Assembly: GCA_900539425.1 (NCBI GenBank)
Contig: UQBX01000005.1
Location: 35,142-99,141, forward strand
Source of the DNA: an uncultured Oscillospiraceae bacterium
GTDB taxonomy: Bacteria; Bacillota; Clostridia; Oscillospirales; Acutalibacteraceae
Reading direction: 5' to 3'
DNA: 64,000 bases
The notes under the pieces are model-generated. The model saw nothing but the letters and a program-made list of their open reading frames with translations. It did no database searches and was not told the origin of the DNA. The translations under genes were made by a program, and so were the position numbers. This document shows positions 46,685 through 55,626 of this stretch, one piece after another (position 1 is the stretch's first letter; every line of letters begins with the position of its first letter).

Positions 46685-46811
46685 TAATAGGTGAAGTATA
46701 TATAAATGTTTGCTCTATTTGTTTCTTAAAATTAATAATAACATATTTTAAGGCGAGTTTAAATACAAATCGAGTTTTTTGTGCAAAATGTAATTTTTAA
46801 GTGTAGAATAA

Positions 46812-46818
46812 TGTCGAA
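46812..46818 (+). promoter_or_regulatory. 0A box (Spo0A-binding motif) upstream of spo0A
   Basis: TGTCGAA, the established core of the Spo0A recognition sequence, occurs in AATGTCGAAAAAA about 54 bp upstream of the predicted spo0A -35 element. This suggests autoregulation. A 7-bp motif can occur by chance, but the placement is apt. Confidence 0.55.
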
Positions 46819-46871
46819 AAAACTGTTTTGTGAATAAAATTATAAAAATTCAAAAAATAAGTGAAAAATAG

Positions 46872-46900
46872 TTGCAAAAATTACCGCATAATGGTAAAAT
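46872..46900 (+). promoter_or_regulatory. Promoter of spo0A
   Basis: TTGCAA (46872-46877) and TAAAAT (46895-46900) are separated by 17 bp. Transcription near 46907 leaves a leader of about 25 nt that includes CGGAGG at 46919-46924. Confidence 0.7.
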
Positions 46901-46931
46901 GTGAAAGAAATACACAAACGGAGGTAAACTT

Positions 46932-47693
46932 ATGGAAAGAAAATTTAAAGTTTTGGTAGGAGAATCCGATGAATTCGGTAAAGAATGCGTGAAAGAGCTT
47001 GTAAAAGCAGGATTTGAGGCGTCTGTATGTGCCAAGGACGGAAATAAGATAATATCCGTGCTGGAATCTCAGCATTACGACGCTGTGCTCATGGATGCTT
47101 TTATGCCTAATGCGGATGCAATAGATGTGCTCGATCATATTTCCGAAAATCCGGGTGAAAAGCCGCTTGTACTTATACTTTCTTCTGTTGATAATCCGCG
47201 TTTTGAGGAGCAGCTTATGAACGAAGGCGCTGATTACTACTTGCTCAAACCTGTAAGCGCACAGTCGGTAAGCCGTAAAATTGAAAGATTATCAATGTGG
47301 AAAAGTACACACAGCAGTAAAGAGCCCGTTATGGATTATGATATAGACGTAGTTATATCGGATATTATGCGTCAGATAGGTGTTCCTGCTCATATAAAGG
47401 GTTATCAGTATCTGCGAAGCGCAATAAAACTATCTGTTTCGGATACGGAAATGCTTTCTTCTGTTACTAAACTTCTTTATCCAACTGTTGCAAAAATGTA
47501 TAACACCACGCCGTCAAGAGTGGAAAGGGCAATTCGTCATGCCATTGAAGTTGCTTGGGACAGAGGCGATGTTGATGTGCTGTCATCCTATTTCGGATAT
47601 ACGATACAGAGCCAGAGAGGAAAGCCCACAAATTCCGAATTTATAGCAATGATTGCAGATAAGCTCAGACTTACAATGAAATCAGCGTCATAA
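46932..47693 (+). CDS. spo0A: Sporulation master regulator Spo0A
   Basis: A 253-residue response regulator. The receiver domain (residues 1-125) has the phospho-acceptor Asp55 in LMDAFMP and the conserved Lys106 in LLKPVS. The usual acidic pair is Glu11-Ser12 here, so metal binding may be altered. The C-terminal DNA-binding domain has the Spo0A-specific [33 protein letters not shown] and [16 protein letters not shown]. It controls entry into sporulation and other stationary-phase genes. spoIVB, its common upstream neighbour, is absent; the gene stands alone between a glycosyltransferase and a lysR-type gene. GGAGG precedes the ATG. Confidence 0.96.
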   Translation: MERKFKVLVGESDEFGKECVKELVKAGFEASVCAKDGNKIISVLESQHYDAVLMDAFMPNADAIDVLDHISENPGEKPLVLILSSVDNPRFEEQLMNEGADYYLLKPVSAQSVSRKIERLSMWKSTHSSKEPVMDYDIDVVISDIMRQIGVPAHIKGYQYLRSAIKLSVSDTEMLSSVTKLLYPTVAKMYNTTPSRVERAIRHAIEVAWDRGDVDVLSSYFGYTIQSQRGKPTNSEFIAMIADKLRLTMKSAS

Positions 47694-47700
47694 ATGTTTT

Positions 47701-47734
47701 ATCCCCCTGTATAGGGGGATTTTTGTTTGTTTTT
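47701..47734 (+). terminator. Terminator of spo0A
   Basis: ATCCCCCT (47701-47708) and AGGGGGAT (47713-47720) form a stem with a GTAT loop, followed by a T-rich tail. Confidence 0.9.
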
Positions 47735-47799
47735 TCTTGATAAAAACAGTATAAAAGCCCCTTGAAATGCTTTTGCTCTATTTCTGCATATCAGATATG

Positions 47800-47828
47800 T
47801 TGATTATGTTTTACAGATGTGTTAAAAT
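47800..47828 (+). promoter_or_regulatory. Promoter of the lysR-type gene
   Basis: TTGATT (47800-47805) and TAAAAT (47823-47828) are separated by 17 bp, with GAAGGGGG just before the ATG at 47850. The leader would be about 15 nt. Confidence 0.6.
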
Positions 47829-47849
47829 TATCCTGAAGGGGGCGAAAGT

Positions 47850-48740
47850 ATGGAACTCAGAGTGCTCAGATATTTTCTCATGACTGCGCGCGAAGAGAAT
47901 ATAACGAAAGCGGCGGCATTGCTGCATATAACACAGCCTACTCTGTCCCGTCAGCTAATGCAGCTTGAGGAAGAGCTGGGAGTGAAACTTTTCAGCAGAA
48001 GCAACCATAATATAAAACTCACAGAGGACGGAATGCTTTTGCGGCGCCGTGCGCAGGAGCTTGTTTCCCTTGCAGATAAAACGATAGAGGAACTGTCCGG
48101 AGACAGTCACGAACTCTCAGGCGAAATATCCATAGGCTGCGGAGAAACACGCAATATGGATTTTTTATCTGCTCAGATAGCTCAGTTCAGGCAAAAACAT
48201 CCCCGTATTCATTTCACTATATATACGGCAAATGCTGATGACATAAAAGAACGCATAGAAAAGGGCCTGCTTGACATGGGACTTCTTATGGAACCCGTTG
48301 ATATAAGCAGATATGAATTTGCGCGTATGCCCGTAAAAGAGAGATGGGCGGTAATGGTTAGGGAAGATTCTCCGCTGGCAAAAAAAGAATTTGTAACTCC
48401 GAGTGATTTGGCTGATATTCCGCTTATATTTGTATACAGAGAGACTGTTAAACAGGAGCTTGCGGGCTGGTTTGGCAAATATTATGATAATATTGAAACA
48501 GCTGTTTCTTATAATCTTGTCAGAAACGCAGTAAGCATGGTGCAAAACGGCGTAGGAGCCGCTATATGCTATGTTCTTGACGATGAATATAAAGGCGTTA
48601 AAACCATACCTCTTTCTCCGCCGCTGGAAGCGGGAGCAGTGCTCGCGTGGAAAAAAGAACAGCCGTCATCAGCTGCATGCTCTGAATTTATACAAGAAGT
48701 CAGGAAATGTATTTCAGGTATGCCTGATGATACAATATAA
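47850..48740 (+). CDS. LysR-family transcriptional regulator
   Basis: A 296-residue regulator. The N-terminal winged helix-turn-helix is clear: ELRVLRYFLMTAREENITKA (20 residues) then LHITQPTLSRQLMQLEEELG. The C-terminal effector domain (residues 90-290) has the periplasmic-binding fold typical of the family (GEISIGCGETRN, GLLDMGLLMEP). It probably controls the redox genes that follow on the same strand (aldo/keto reductase and carboxymuconolactone decarboxylase). The inducer is unknown. Confidence 0.92.
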   Translation: MELRVLRYFLMTAREENITKAAALLHITQPTLSRQLMQLEEELGVKLFSRSNHNIKLTEDGMLLRRRAQELVSLADKTIEELSGDSHELSGEISIGCGETRNMDFLSAQIAQFRQKHPRIHFTIYTANADDIKERIEKGLLDMGLLMEPVDISRYEFARMPVKERWAVMVREDSPLAKKEFVTPSDLADIPLIFVYRETVKQELAGWFGKYYDNIETAVSYNLVRNAVSMVQNGVGAAICYVLDDEYKGVKTIPLSPPLEAGAVLAWKKEQPSSAACSEFIQEVRKCISGMPDDTI

Positions 48741-48874
48741 GTATTTTACATGATAAATAAACAGGGTTAAAATAAGGGTGTACCGTGAAAGCGGCAGAAA
48801 AATATCTGCGGCTTAATCGGTATGCCTTTTCTTTTTGCTCGGGAAAGGAAGCTGATTGTGGGAGGAGCCGCAGT

Positions 48875-49216
48875 ATGACACTTTTTGAAATTAGTGAAAA
48901 ATACAATATTCCGCCTGAAATAATAAAGGAATATGAGCATCGCTTCCTTTGCGGTAAATATGAAAATACTGCGGGGCCCCATGAGTACAGCGATGAGGAT
49001 ATTGAAAATCTCAGCATTATTATCACACTGCGTGATATCGGTTTTTCAGCAGAAGAAACAGACAGGTATATGAGGGCAAAGCTCAGCGGTAAAAAAGATA
49101 GCTCTTTGTTCTGTATGCTTTGCGAAAAAAGAAATTCACTGCTGTGCCAGATACATTCCATGGAGGATAAGCTTCAGCGTCTTGATTATTTAAAATATAA
49201 ACTTACAGGTTTATGA
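48875..49216 (+). CDS. MerR-like helix-turn-helix regulator
   Basis: A 113-residue protein with an N-terminal MerR-type domain (TLFEISEKYNIPPEIIKEYE, EDIENLSIIITLRDIGFSAEE) and a C-terminal coiled segment. Two of three cysteines form CMLC near residue 84, a possible sensor site. ATG 48875 is chosen since GGAGGAG is at 48861-48867; an in-frame GTG at 48785 would add 30 residues without domain features. It lies between the lysR-type gene and the aldo/keto reductase gene. Confidence 0.75.
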   Translation: MTLFEISEKYNIPPEIIKEYEHRFLCGKYENTAGPHEYSDEDIENLSIIITLRDIGFSAEETDRYMRAKLSGKKDSSLFCMLCEKRNSLLCQIHSMEDKLQRLDYLKYKLTGL

Positions 49217-49237
49217 GGTAATGAAAGGTGAGTTGAT

Positions 49238-50236
49238 ATGAAATATGTAAAACTGGGAAATTCTGATTTATCAGTTTCAAGAATATGTTTGGGCTGCATG
49301 GGTTTCGGGGATCCCCAAAACGGACAGCATTCATGGACTGTGGGCAGAGAAAAGACCGAAGAAATAGTTAAACACGCCGTTGAACAGGGAATAAATTTCT
49401 TCGATACTGCACTTGTATATCAGAACGGCACAAGCGAGCAGTATCTGGGGCAGGCGTTAAAAAAATACCTGCCGCGGGATAAAGCCGTTATTGCAACCAA
49501 GTTTTTGCCTCGAACTCCTCAGGAAATAAATGAAAATGTTTCCGGGCAGGAGCATATAAGGCATATGTTAGACAAAAGCCTTATGAATTTGGGCACGGAT
49601 TATGTTGACCTTTATATTTACCATATGTGGGATTACAATACTCCTCTTTATGAGATAATGGAAGGGCTTAATAATGCCGTGAAAGAAGGTAAGGCAAGAT
49701 ATATAGGCATTTCTAACTGTTATGCGTATCAGCTTGCGAAGGCAAATGCCCTTGCAGAGAAAGAAAACTTTGAGAAGTTTGTTTCAGTTCAGGGGCATTA
49801 TAACCTTATATTCCGTGAAGAGGAAAGGGAAATGGTGAAACTCTGCAAAGAGGATAATATTGCCCTTACTCCTTACAGTGCGCTTGCAGGCGGCAGGCTT
49901 TCCAAACACAGGGGAGAGACCTCAAAACGTCTGCGGGAAGACAGCTACGCACGCTTTAAATACGGAGAAACCGAAAGTGTGGATTCCGCAATTATAGACA
50001 GGGTAGCTGATATCGCAGAAAAAAGAGGCGTATCAATGACGGAAGTATCACTCGCGTGGCTTCTCACTAAGGTAACCTCGCCCGTTGTCGGCGCAACGAA
50101 AGTATCGCATATCGACGGCGCAGTGAAATCAACTCAACTTGCGCTTACAGATGAAGAGATATCGTATCTTGAGGAGCTTTATGTGCCGCACAAATTGGTG
50201 GGTGTTATGGCTGAAAATTTACCGGCAGAAAAATAA
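49238..50236 (+). CDS. Aldo/keto reductase
   Basis: A 332-residue TIM-barrel NADPH-dependent oxidoreductase. The N-terminus is MKYVKLGNSDLSVSRICLG; the catalytic Asp-Tyr-Lys-His set is placed at FFDTALVYQN, ATKF and YIYHMWDY. The C-terminal cofactor region is VVGATKVSHIDGAVK. It resembles the YajO/YghZ group. The substrate is unknown. It follows the MerR-like gene by 21 nt, and with the next gene forms a small redox operon under the two regulators. Confidence 0.92.
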   Translation: MKYVKLGNSDLSVSRICLGCMGFGDPQNGQHSWTVGREKTEEIVKHAVEQGINFFDTALVYQNGTSEQYLGQALKKYLPRDKAVIATKFLPRTPQEINENVSGQEHIRHMLDKSLMNLGTDYVDLYIYHMWDYNTPLYEIMEGLNNAVKEGKARYIGISNCYAYQLAKANALAEKENFEKFVSVQGHYNLIFREEEREMVKLCKEDNIALTPYSALAGGRLSKHRGETSKRLREDSYARFKYGETESVDSAIIDRVADIAEKRGVSMTEVSLAWLLTKVTSPVVGATKVSHIDGAVKSTQLALTDEEISYLEELYVPHKLVGVMAENLPAEK

Positions 50237-50263
50237 AAATTATCTGTTGCGGAGGTGTTTTTT

Positions 50264-51022
50264 ATGAAAAGAATGAAAATAGCTGTTGAAAACAGCGCAA
50301 AGTGGTTTGATGGTGAAACCTTTACAAATGGGTATACGGATAAGGAATTTAACTCAATAGCGAGTGAATTTTTGTGTGCCGATGTGCTTGATCACGGTGT
50401 GTTTTCCGATTCTCAGAAGGCTCTTATTACACTTGCCTCACTCACAGCATCAGGAACATATGAGGTAATTGAAAAATATTCTCTTGCGGCGCTCAGAACA
50501 GGTGCTTCGGCAAATGAGATAAGAGAAACTCTTATTCAGTGCGCGCCGTATGTGGGGCTAGAAAGGGTTAATCTTTCACTTAAAGAAGCGTATGCGGCTT
50601 TTGAAAAAGCAGGTGTATCTGAAACGGTAACAGAGCAGACAACGGTTGATGATGATACAAGGCTTGAAAAAGGCCTTGCCGTGCAGCGGGAGATTTTCGG
50701 TGCTGATAATATAAACAATATGCGTGCCTCTGCTCCGCAGGAGTTAAAGCATATTCAGGATTATCTTTCAGCTTACTGCTTCGGCGATTTTTATACAAGA
50801 AAAACACTTGATTTAAAGATGCGTGAACTTATCACGTTCTGTGCTATATGCTCGCTTGGCGGGTGTGAGCCTCAGGCAAAGGCGCATGCAGCCGCAAATA
50901 TAAGCGTAGGAAATACCAGAGAAATGCTTATAGACGCAATAACACAGTGCCTGCCGTTTATCGGCTTTCCGCGTACTTTGAATGCAATATCGTGTATTGA
51001 CAGCGTAACTTCTCAAAATTAA
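50264..51022 (+). CDS. Tandem carboxymuconolactone decarboxylase-family protein
   Basis: A 252-residue protein with two AhpD/CMD-type domains. The first (residues about 45-115) has TGASANEIRETLIQCAPYVG and the second (about 155-250) has ELITFCAICSLGGCEPQAKAH with the cysteine pair and downstream His that act in AhpD-like redox chemistry. The protein could be a decarboxylase or a thiol peroxidase-type partner; only the second domain keeps the Cys-Cys pattern. ATG 50264 follows GGAGGTG at 50251-50257. It is 27 nt downstream of the aldo/keto reductase. Confidence 0.85.
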   Translation: MKRMKIAVENSAKWFDGETFTNGYTDKEFNSIASEFLCADVLDHGVFSDSQKALITLASLTASGTYEVIEKYSLAALRTGASANEIRETLIQCAPYVGLERVNLSLKEAYAAFEKAGVSETVTEQTTVDDDTRLEKGLAVQREIFGADNINNMRASAPQELKHIQDYLSAYCFGDFYTRKTLDLKMRELITFCAICSLGGCEPQAKAHAAANISVGNTREMLIDAITQCLPFIGFPRTLNAISCIDSVTSQN

Positions 51023-51042
51023 AAGTACAGTATAAAAAAAAT

Positions 51043-51075
51043 AACCCCTTTTGCAAATCGCAAAAGGGGTTTTGT
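51043..51075 (+). terminator. Terminator of the redox operon
   Basis: AACCCCTTTTGC (51043-51054) pairs with GCAAAAGGGGTT (51060-51071) around AAATC, followed by TTTG. A-runs upstream give weak function on the other strand too. Confidence 0.85.
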
Positions 51076-51129
51076 CATATGGTTTTATAAATTATTTTCA
51101 TGCCTTAGCTATGCAAGGTGTTCAAACAA

Positions 51130-52812
51130 TTATTTTTTTGCGTTGAAGCTGTCTCTGAGCTGAACGGTGCGGTTGAAAATGAGTTTTTCAGGCGTACTGT
51201 TTTTGTCCACGCAGAAATATCCGTTTCTCATAAACTGGAATCTGTCACCCGGCTGTGCATTCGCAAGGCTTTTTTCACAGTAAGCGGTTACGGTTTTGAG
51301 TGAGTCGGGGTTAAGGTTGTCCTCAAATGATGAAACACCCTCTTCGTCACTCGGGTTAGGAACATTGAAAAGTCTTTCATAAAGTCTTACTTCAGCCTTT
51401 GCATTGTCCCTTGCGGATACCCAGTGAATAGTGCCCTTTACTTTTCTGCCGTCCGGGCTGTCTCCGCCGAATGTTGCGGGGTCATAAGTGCAGTGAACAA
51501 CTGTAACATTTCCGTCTTCATCTGTTTCATATCCTGTGCAGGTAACAAAATATGCCTTGATAAGTCTTACCTCATTGCCTGGGAAAAGGCGGAAATATTT
51601 TTTAACAGGCTCTATCATAAAGTCATTGCGTTCAATGTAAAGCTCTTTGCAGAATGTCATCGTTCTTGAGCCGTATTCGGGATGATCGGGATGATACTCT
51701 ACCGTTATCTCCTCAGTCTTATCATCGGGATAGTTATCTATAACAAGCTTTATCGGGTCAAGAATTGCCATTGCGCGGCGAGAGGTCATATTAAGGTCAT
51801 TTCTTACGCAGCTCTCAAGCAGAGCAAAATCAATAACGCTGTATGCCTTTGAAACGCCTATCCTTTCACAGAAATCACGGATTGCGGCTGGTGTATAGCC
51901 GCGGCGGCGCATACCGCTTATCGTTGCCATTCTCGGGTCATCCCAACCGTCAACAATACCGTCCTGAACAAGTTTAAGGCACTTGCGCTTTGATGTAAGC
52001 GTGTAGTTAAGGTTCATTCTTGCGAATTCTATCTGTCTCGGTTTTTCACCCTCAACACATTCATTAACTACCCAGTCGTAAAGCGGGCGGTGGTTTTCAA
52101 ATTCAAGAGAACAGAGAGAGTGGGTAACTTTTTCGCAAGCGTCGGAAAGCGGATGCGCAAAATCATACATCGGATAAACGCACCACTTGTCTCCCGTGCG
52201 GTGGTGATGAGCATACATTATACGGTAGATAATGGGATCCCTCATATTAAGGTTGGGGCTTGCCATATCTATTTTTGCTCTAAGCACTCTTGAACCTTCG
52301 GGGAATTCTCCGTTTGCCATTCTCTGGAAAAGATCAAGGTTTTCCTCAATGCTTCTGTTTCTGTAAGGGCTCTCTTTTCCCGGCTCAGTGAGTGTGCCTC
52401 TGTATTCGCGCTGTTCTTCGGGAGTAAGGTCACATACGAAAGCCTTTCCCTTTTTGATAAGCTTTATTGCACATTCAAATAAATAATCAAAATAGTCTGA
52501 TGCAAAGTAAGCGTTGTCCCAGTCAAAGCCGAGCCATTTGATATCCTCTGCAATAGCGTCAACGTATTCTGTATCTTCCTTTGTGGGGTTGGTGTCATCA
52601 AATCTCAGATTGCAGATACCGCCGAACTTTTCCTTTGCACCGAAATTTATGCAAATTGCCTTAGCGTGGCCTATATGCAGGTAGCCGTTCGGTTCGGGCG
52701 GGAAACGTGTCTGCACTCTTGAGTAAGCGCCCGTTTCAAGGTCTTTCTCAATAATATCATTTATAAAGTTTGAGCTTTCTTTGATTTCCTTGCTGTCTTC
52801 TCTTGCCATCAT
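51130..52812 (-). CDS. glnS: Glutaminyl-tRNA synthetase
   Basis: A 560-residue class I synthetase that charges tRNA-Gln directly. The HIGH motif is at residues 46-49 ([16 protein letters not shown]), the KMSKS-equivalent is LTSKRK near residue 266, and the C-terminal anticodon-binding beta-barrels are present. The glutamine-type features include FDDTNP and the GlnRS-specific [12 protein letters not shown]. GlnRS is uncommon in Firmicutes, which usually make Gln-tRNA by amidation. GGGAGGA precedes ATG 52812. It overlaps gltX by 4 nt. Confidence 0.95.
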   Translation of the reverse strand: MMAREDSKEIKESSNFINDIIEKDLETGAYSRVQTRFPPEPNGYLHIGHAKAICINFGAKEKFGGICNLRFDDTNPTKEDTEYVDAIAEDIKWLGFDWDNAYFASDYFDYLFECAIKLIKKGKAFVCDLTPEEQREYRGTLTEPGKESPYRNRSIEENLDLFQRMANGEFPEGSRVLRAKIDMASPNLNMRDPIIYRIMYAHHHRTGDKWCVYPMYDFAHPLSDACEKVTHSLCSLEFENHRPLYDWVVNECVEGEKPRQIEFARMNLNYTLTSKRKCLKLVQDGIVDGWDDPRMATISGMRRRGYTPAAIRDFCERIGVSKAYSVIDFALLESCVRNDLNMTSRRAMAILDPIKLVIDNYPDDKTEEITVEYHPDHPEYGSRTMTFCKELYIERNDFMIEPVKKYFRLFPGNEVRLIKAYFVTCTGYETDEDGNVTVVHCTYDPATFGGDSPDGRKVKGTIHWVSARDNAKAEVRLYERLFNVPNPSDEEGVSSFEDNLNPDSLKTVTAYCEKSLANAQPGDRFQFMRNGYFCVDKNSTPEKLIFNRTVQLRDSFNAKK

Positions 52813-54470
52813 ATATCCTCCCTGTAATGCTTCAGCGCTGCGCTAAGCCTTGCGTTAACTCTTTCTTTGCCAAGAAGTTTTGTTATTTCATATAGATCCG
52901 GTGTGTTTGTGCGTCCTGTAAGTGCAACGCGGATTATTGTTGAAATATCGCCTACGTGGCCGGCAAAGCTTTCCGGGTTTTGTTTGTACTCCTTAACATT
53001 CGGCGTGCAGCCAACGGGTTCGCAGATGCTCTTTATTCTGTCAAACCATTCGTCTTTTGTATCATTAAGATTAACTGTGTCAATATATTTTTCAAGTGTC
53101 TTAACTGCAAGCTGTGCCGTGGCGTTTCCGCAAAGCTCATAGCACGGCTCAAATGTCTCGTCAAACATGTAGCTGATATAGTCCGGAATATCGCTCCACT
53201 TGGCAATGTCCTTGCGGGGCTTCTTGTTTTCACGGTCAATATTAAGAATTGCCTTTGCACGGTCTACGTCCTGCTCGTAAAGGGAGGCGAGTTCCTTGTT
53301 ATACTCCTTTGCCCATTCATAAGAAAGGGAATAGACCTTTTCACAGTTCATTGCGGAGATTACATTTTTTGAAATGTCGTTAAGCTTGGCAATGTCAAAA
53401 AGCGCGCCTGAAACGCTCATCTTTTTGATGTTGAACGGGAATTTTGAAATATCCTCGTTTTTGTTTGCTCTGCGCCAGTCCTCAAAATTAGAGTTGGCAA
53501 GTGTCATCATATATTCGTTTACGCTCTCGGCAGGGTAGCCTTCCTGTGAATAATATGAAACAGCCGCTTCGGGATCCTTGCGCTTTGAAAGTTTGCGCTT
53601 GCCCTCACCCTCGGTTTTCATAATAGGCGCAACGTGAACGAATTTGGGAACTCTGAAGCCCAGAAGCTTGTTGAGCTGAATATGAATGGGGCAGCTTGCT
53701 ATCCATTCATCACCACGCACAACATGAGTGGTTCTCATAAGGTGGTCATCTACAACGCTGGCAAAATGGTATGTGGGGATGCCGTCTGATTTCAAAAGCA
53801 CAATATCCTGCACATTTTCCTGCATTTCTATTTTGCCCTTTATCATGTCCTCAAACACGCATTTTTTGTTTTCCTCTCCGGGTGATTTAAGACGGAGAGT
53901 CCACGTCATGCCTGCGTCTATTTTGTTCTTTATCTCGTCATAGCTTAGACTGCGGCATTTTGCGAATTTGCCGTAATAGCCTTTTATATCTTCATTTTCC
54001 TGTGTGGCTCTGAGTTCGTCAAGTTCCTCTGCAGTGCAGAAACAGGGATACGCGTATCCTTCCTCAACCAGTTTTTTTGCAAAAGCCTGATATATTTCTT
54101 TTCTCTGGCTCTGGTAATAAGGGCCATAGTTTCCTTTTTCCTCTTCCTCGCCTGTAACTCCCTCGTCAGGTACTATGCCGAAATAAGAAAGTCCGTTCAG
54201 CATAACACCCACAGCGCCTTCTATTTTGCGCTTTTGGTCTGTGTCTTCAACACGAACATAGAATACGCCGTCCGTGCTTTTTGCAGTTTTGTATGAAATA
54301 AGGCAGGTGAAAAGATTGCCGAAATGAAGAAACCCCGTTGGGCTCGGCGCAAATCGTGTTACACGAGCGCCTTCCTTGAGATCTCTTACGGGGTATTTGC
54401 TCTCGTAATATTCAGGTGTTTTTGAAATGTGCGGGAATAAAAGCTCCGCAAGCCTTTTTCCGTTTTCCAT
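52809..54470 (-). CDS. gltX: Glutamyl-tRNA synthetase, variant HIGH motif
   Basis: A 553-residue class I synthetase for Glu-tRNA. The APSPTG signature is followed by HFGN at residues 49-52 in the place of HIGH, and the second motif is KLSKRKDP near residue 310. RVEDTD and the donor-binding region are normal. About 35 extra residues precede the usual start. The N-terminus and motif variant mark a divergent GltX clade; since GlnRS is encoded next to it, this enzyme may be discriminating. GGAG precedes the ATG. It leads the gltX-glnS operon. Confidence 0.93.
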   Translation of the reverse strand: MENGKRLAELLFPHISKTPEYYESKYPVRDLKEGARVTRFAPSPTGFLHFGNLFTCLISYKTAKSTDGVFYVRVEDTDQKRKIEGAVGVMLNGLSYFGIVPDEGVTGEEEEKGNYGPYYQSQRKEIYQAFAKKLVEEGYAYPCFCTAEELDELRATQENEDIKGYYGKFAKCRSLSYDEIKNKIDAGMTWTLRLKSPGEENKKCVFEDMIKGKIEMQENVQDIVLLKSDGIPTYHFASVVDDHLMRTTHVVRGDEWIASCPIHIQLNKLLGFRVPKFVHVAPIMKTEGEGKRKLSKRKDPEAAVSYYSQEGYPAESVNEYMMTLANSNFEDWRRANKNEDISKFPFNIKKMSVSGALFDIAKLNDISKNVISAMNCEKVYSLSYEWAKEYNKELASLYEQDVDRAKAILNIDRENKKPRKDIAKWSDIPDYISYMFDETFEPCYELCGNATAQLAVKTLEKYIDTVNLNDTKDEWFDRIKSICEPVGCTPNVKEYKQNPESFAGHVGDISTIIRVALTGRTNTPDLYEITKLLGKERVNARLSAALKHYREDI

Positions 54471-54556
54471 CTTTTTTCTCCGTGTTTTATATAATTATAA
54501 TCAATATATTATCTCATAACTTTAAAAAATATTCAATATATAGTTTGCTTTTTTTA

Positions 54557-54585
54557 TTGAAAATACGCGCAATTTGTGCTATTTT
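54557..54585 (+). promoter_or_regulatory. Promoter of the DUF4250 gene
   Basis: TTGAAA (54557-54562) and TATTTT (54580-54585) are separated by 17 bp, about 50 nt before the start codon at 54638. Confidence 0.5.
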
Positions 54586-54637
54586 AGTGGTTGGAAAGCG
54601 CCGCTTGCGTTCATTACCAATGAAAGGTGATTTTTAT

Positions 54638-54814
54638 ATGAAACTTCCTAATGACCCTGTTATGCTTCTCAGCGCAGTAAATATGCAGCTAAGAGATTAT
54701 TATTCAGATCTTGATGAACTGTGCGCCTCAGCAGGTAAAGAAAAAAATGAGATAGAGGCAAAGCTTGCATCAATCGGGTATAAATATGACCCTGCTTCAA
54801 ATCAGTTCATATAA
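54638..54814 (+). CDS. DUF4250 small protein
   Basis: A 58-residue protein matching the DUF4250 family in character: it starts KLPNDPVMLLSAVNMQLRDY and ends with KLASIGYKYDPASNQF, typical for the whole family length. The function is unknown; the fold looks like a short helix-turn-helix with a charged middle. AAAGGTGA precedes ATG 54638. It is a single-gene unit with its own promoter and terminator between gltX and the tetR gene. Confidence 0.85.
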   Translation: MKLPNDPVMLLSAVNMQLRDYYSDLDELCASAGKEKNEIEAKLASIGYKYDPASNQFI

Positions 54815-54846
54815 AAAAATCCCTCTGCAATGCAGGGGGATTTTTC
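54815..54846 (+). terminator. Bidirectional terminator after the DUF4250 gene
   Basis: AAAAATCCCTCTGC (54815-54828) pairs with GCAGGGGGATTTTT (54832-54845) with one G-T pair and a short loop, with T-runs on both strands. It also serves the convergent tetR-type gene. Confidence 0.88.
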
Positions 54847-54861
54847 CTTCTTATAAGATAT

Positions 54862-55419
54862 TTACATTTGGTGATCAAGCAGATTTCTGCCGGCAAGGCG
54901 CAAAAATATGCTGTGGTTCATCTTTTCGGCAAGCTCGTCAATATTCATATTGCTGTCTTCCAGTATGTGGGTTACTATAAAACCCGTAACACCGTTAGCA
55001 GTAAATTCAATTATCATTTCAGCTGTGTCAGATCTTGCGTATCCGTGCCTTACTGCCTGATTGTAGAATTCGGAAGAATACTCAATAATGCTGTCTCTTA
55101 TCAGTTTAGTCATATATTGAGAGAGCGAAGAAGTAAAGACTTTCTTTAAAAATACTTTGTTTCTTTCAATTTCTTTAAGGTAGATTACGGTTGCATCTTT
55201 CATATCTCTGGCATTTTTAGCGGTCTCAACACATCCTTGTGTGTACTGCTTTACACCCCAGTCAATAAGAGATTGTATGTCGGCAAAGTGATAGTAAAAA
55301 GTCTGCCTGCTTATATTGCATTTTTCAACCAGCATGGTAACAGTTATTTTGTCAAAGTCATAATCAATTAAAAGCTCTGAAAATCCTTTTAGGATATGCT
55401 GTTTTGTTTCTTTAGCCAT
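54862..55419 (-). CDS. TetR-family transcriptional regulator
   Basis: A 185-residue regulator. The helix-turn-helix lies in residues 20-50 (DKITVTMLVEKCNISRQTFYYHF, shown only in part here as the NISRQTFYYHF recognition helix). The C-terminal helical domain resembles the TetR_C/DhaS type and would bind a small ligand. Its promoter overlaps an inverted repeat, so self-repression is likely. The target genes are not obvious: both neighbours are convergent or separated by terminators. Confidence 0.9.
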   Translation of the reverse strand: MAKETKQHILKGFSELLIDYDFDKITVTMLVEKCNISRQTFYYHFADIQSLIDWGVKQYTQGCVETAKNARDMKDATVIYLKEIERNKVFLKKVFTSSLSQYMTKLIRDSIIEYSSEFYNQAVRHGYARSDTAEMIIEFTANGVTGFIVTHILEDSNMNIDELAEKMNHSIFLRLAGRNLLDHQM

Positions 55420-55442
55420 GTCAGCACCGCCTTTCCTTTAAT

Positions 55443-55471
55443 ATAATAGCAGGTTATTACACACATGGCAA
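55443..55471 (-). promoter_or_regulatory. Promoter of the tetR-type gene
   Basis: On the minus strand TTGCCA (55471-55466) and TATTAT (55448-55443) are 17 bp apart, about 24 nt upstream of the start codon. Confidence 0.6.
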
Positions 55472-55480
55472 CATTGTAAT
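55456..55480. promoter_or_regulatory. Inverted repeat overlapping the tetR promoter (likely operator)
   Basis: ATTACA (55456-55461) and TGTAAT (55475-55480) form a 6-bp inverted repeat with a 13-bp spacer that spans the -35 element of the TetR-type gene, a layout typical of autorepression. Confidence 0.5.
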
Positions 55481-55547
55481 GACAAAATTAAAATTGCTGT
55501 AACAAATTTAAAATTAATTTCACATTTGTCAAGAGGAAATATATGTA

Positions 55548-55590
55548 AAAAAGCGTTTCTCAGGGAAATACTCCCAAAGAAACGCTTTTA
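55548..55590 (-). terminator. Terminator of the hydrogenase gene
   Basis: AAAAAAGCGTTTCT (55548-55561) pairs with AGAAACGCTTTT (55579-55590). The 17-base loop contains an inner GGGA/TCCC pair. The A-run gives a U-tail for minus-strand transcripts. Confidence 0.85.
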
Positions 55591-55626
55591 ATTTGTTTAA
55601 TAGCGGTTTTTATAAGGAAAATTCAA

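Noticed and set aside
54416..54637. N-terminal extension of the DUF4250 gene
   Set aside because: It would cover the promoter and the divergent gltX start, and the family length is matched from 54638.
54471..54637. T-box leader for gltX-glnS, and likewise for proS (11035-11110)
   Set aside because: The leaders are short and AT-rich, with no T-box conserved core or specifier hairpin.
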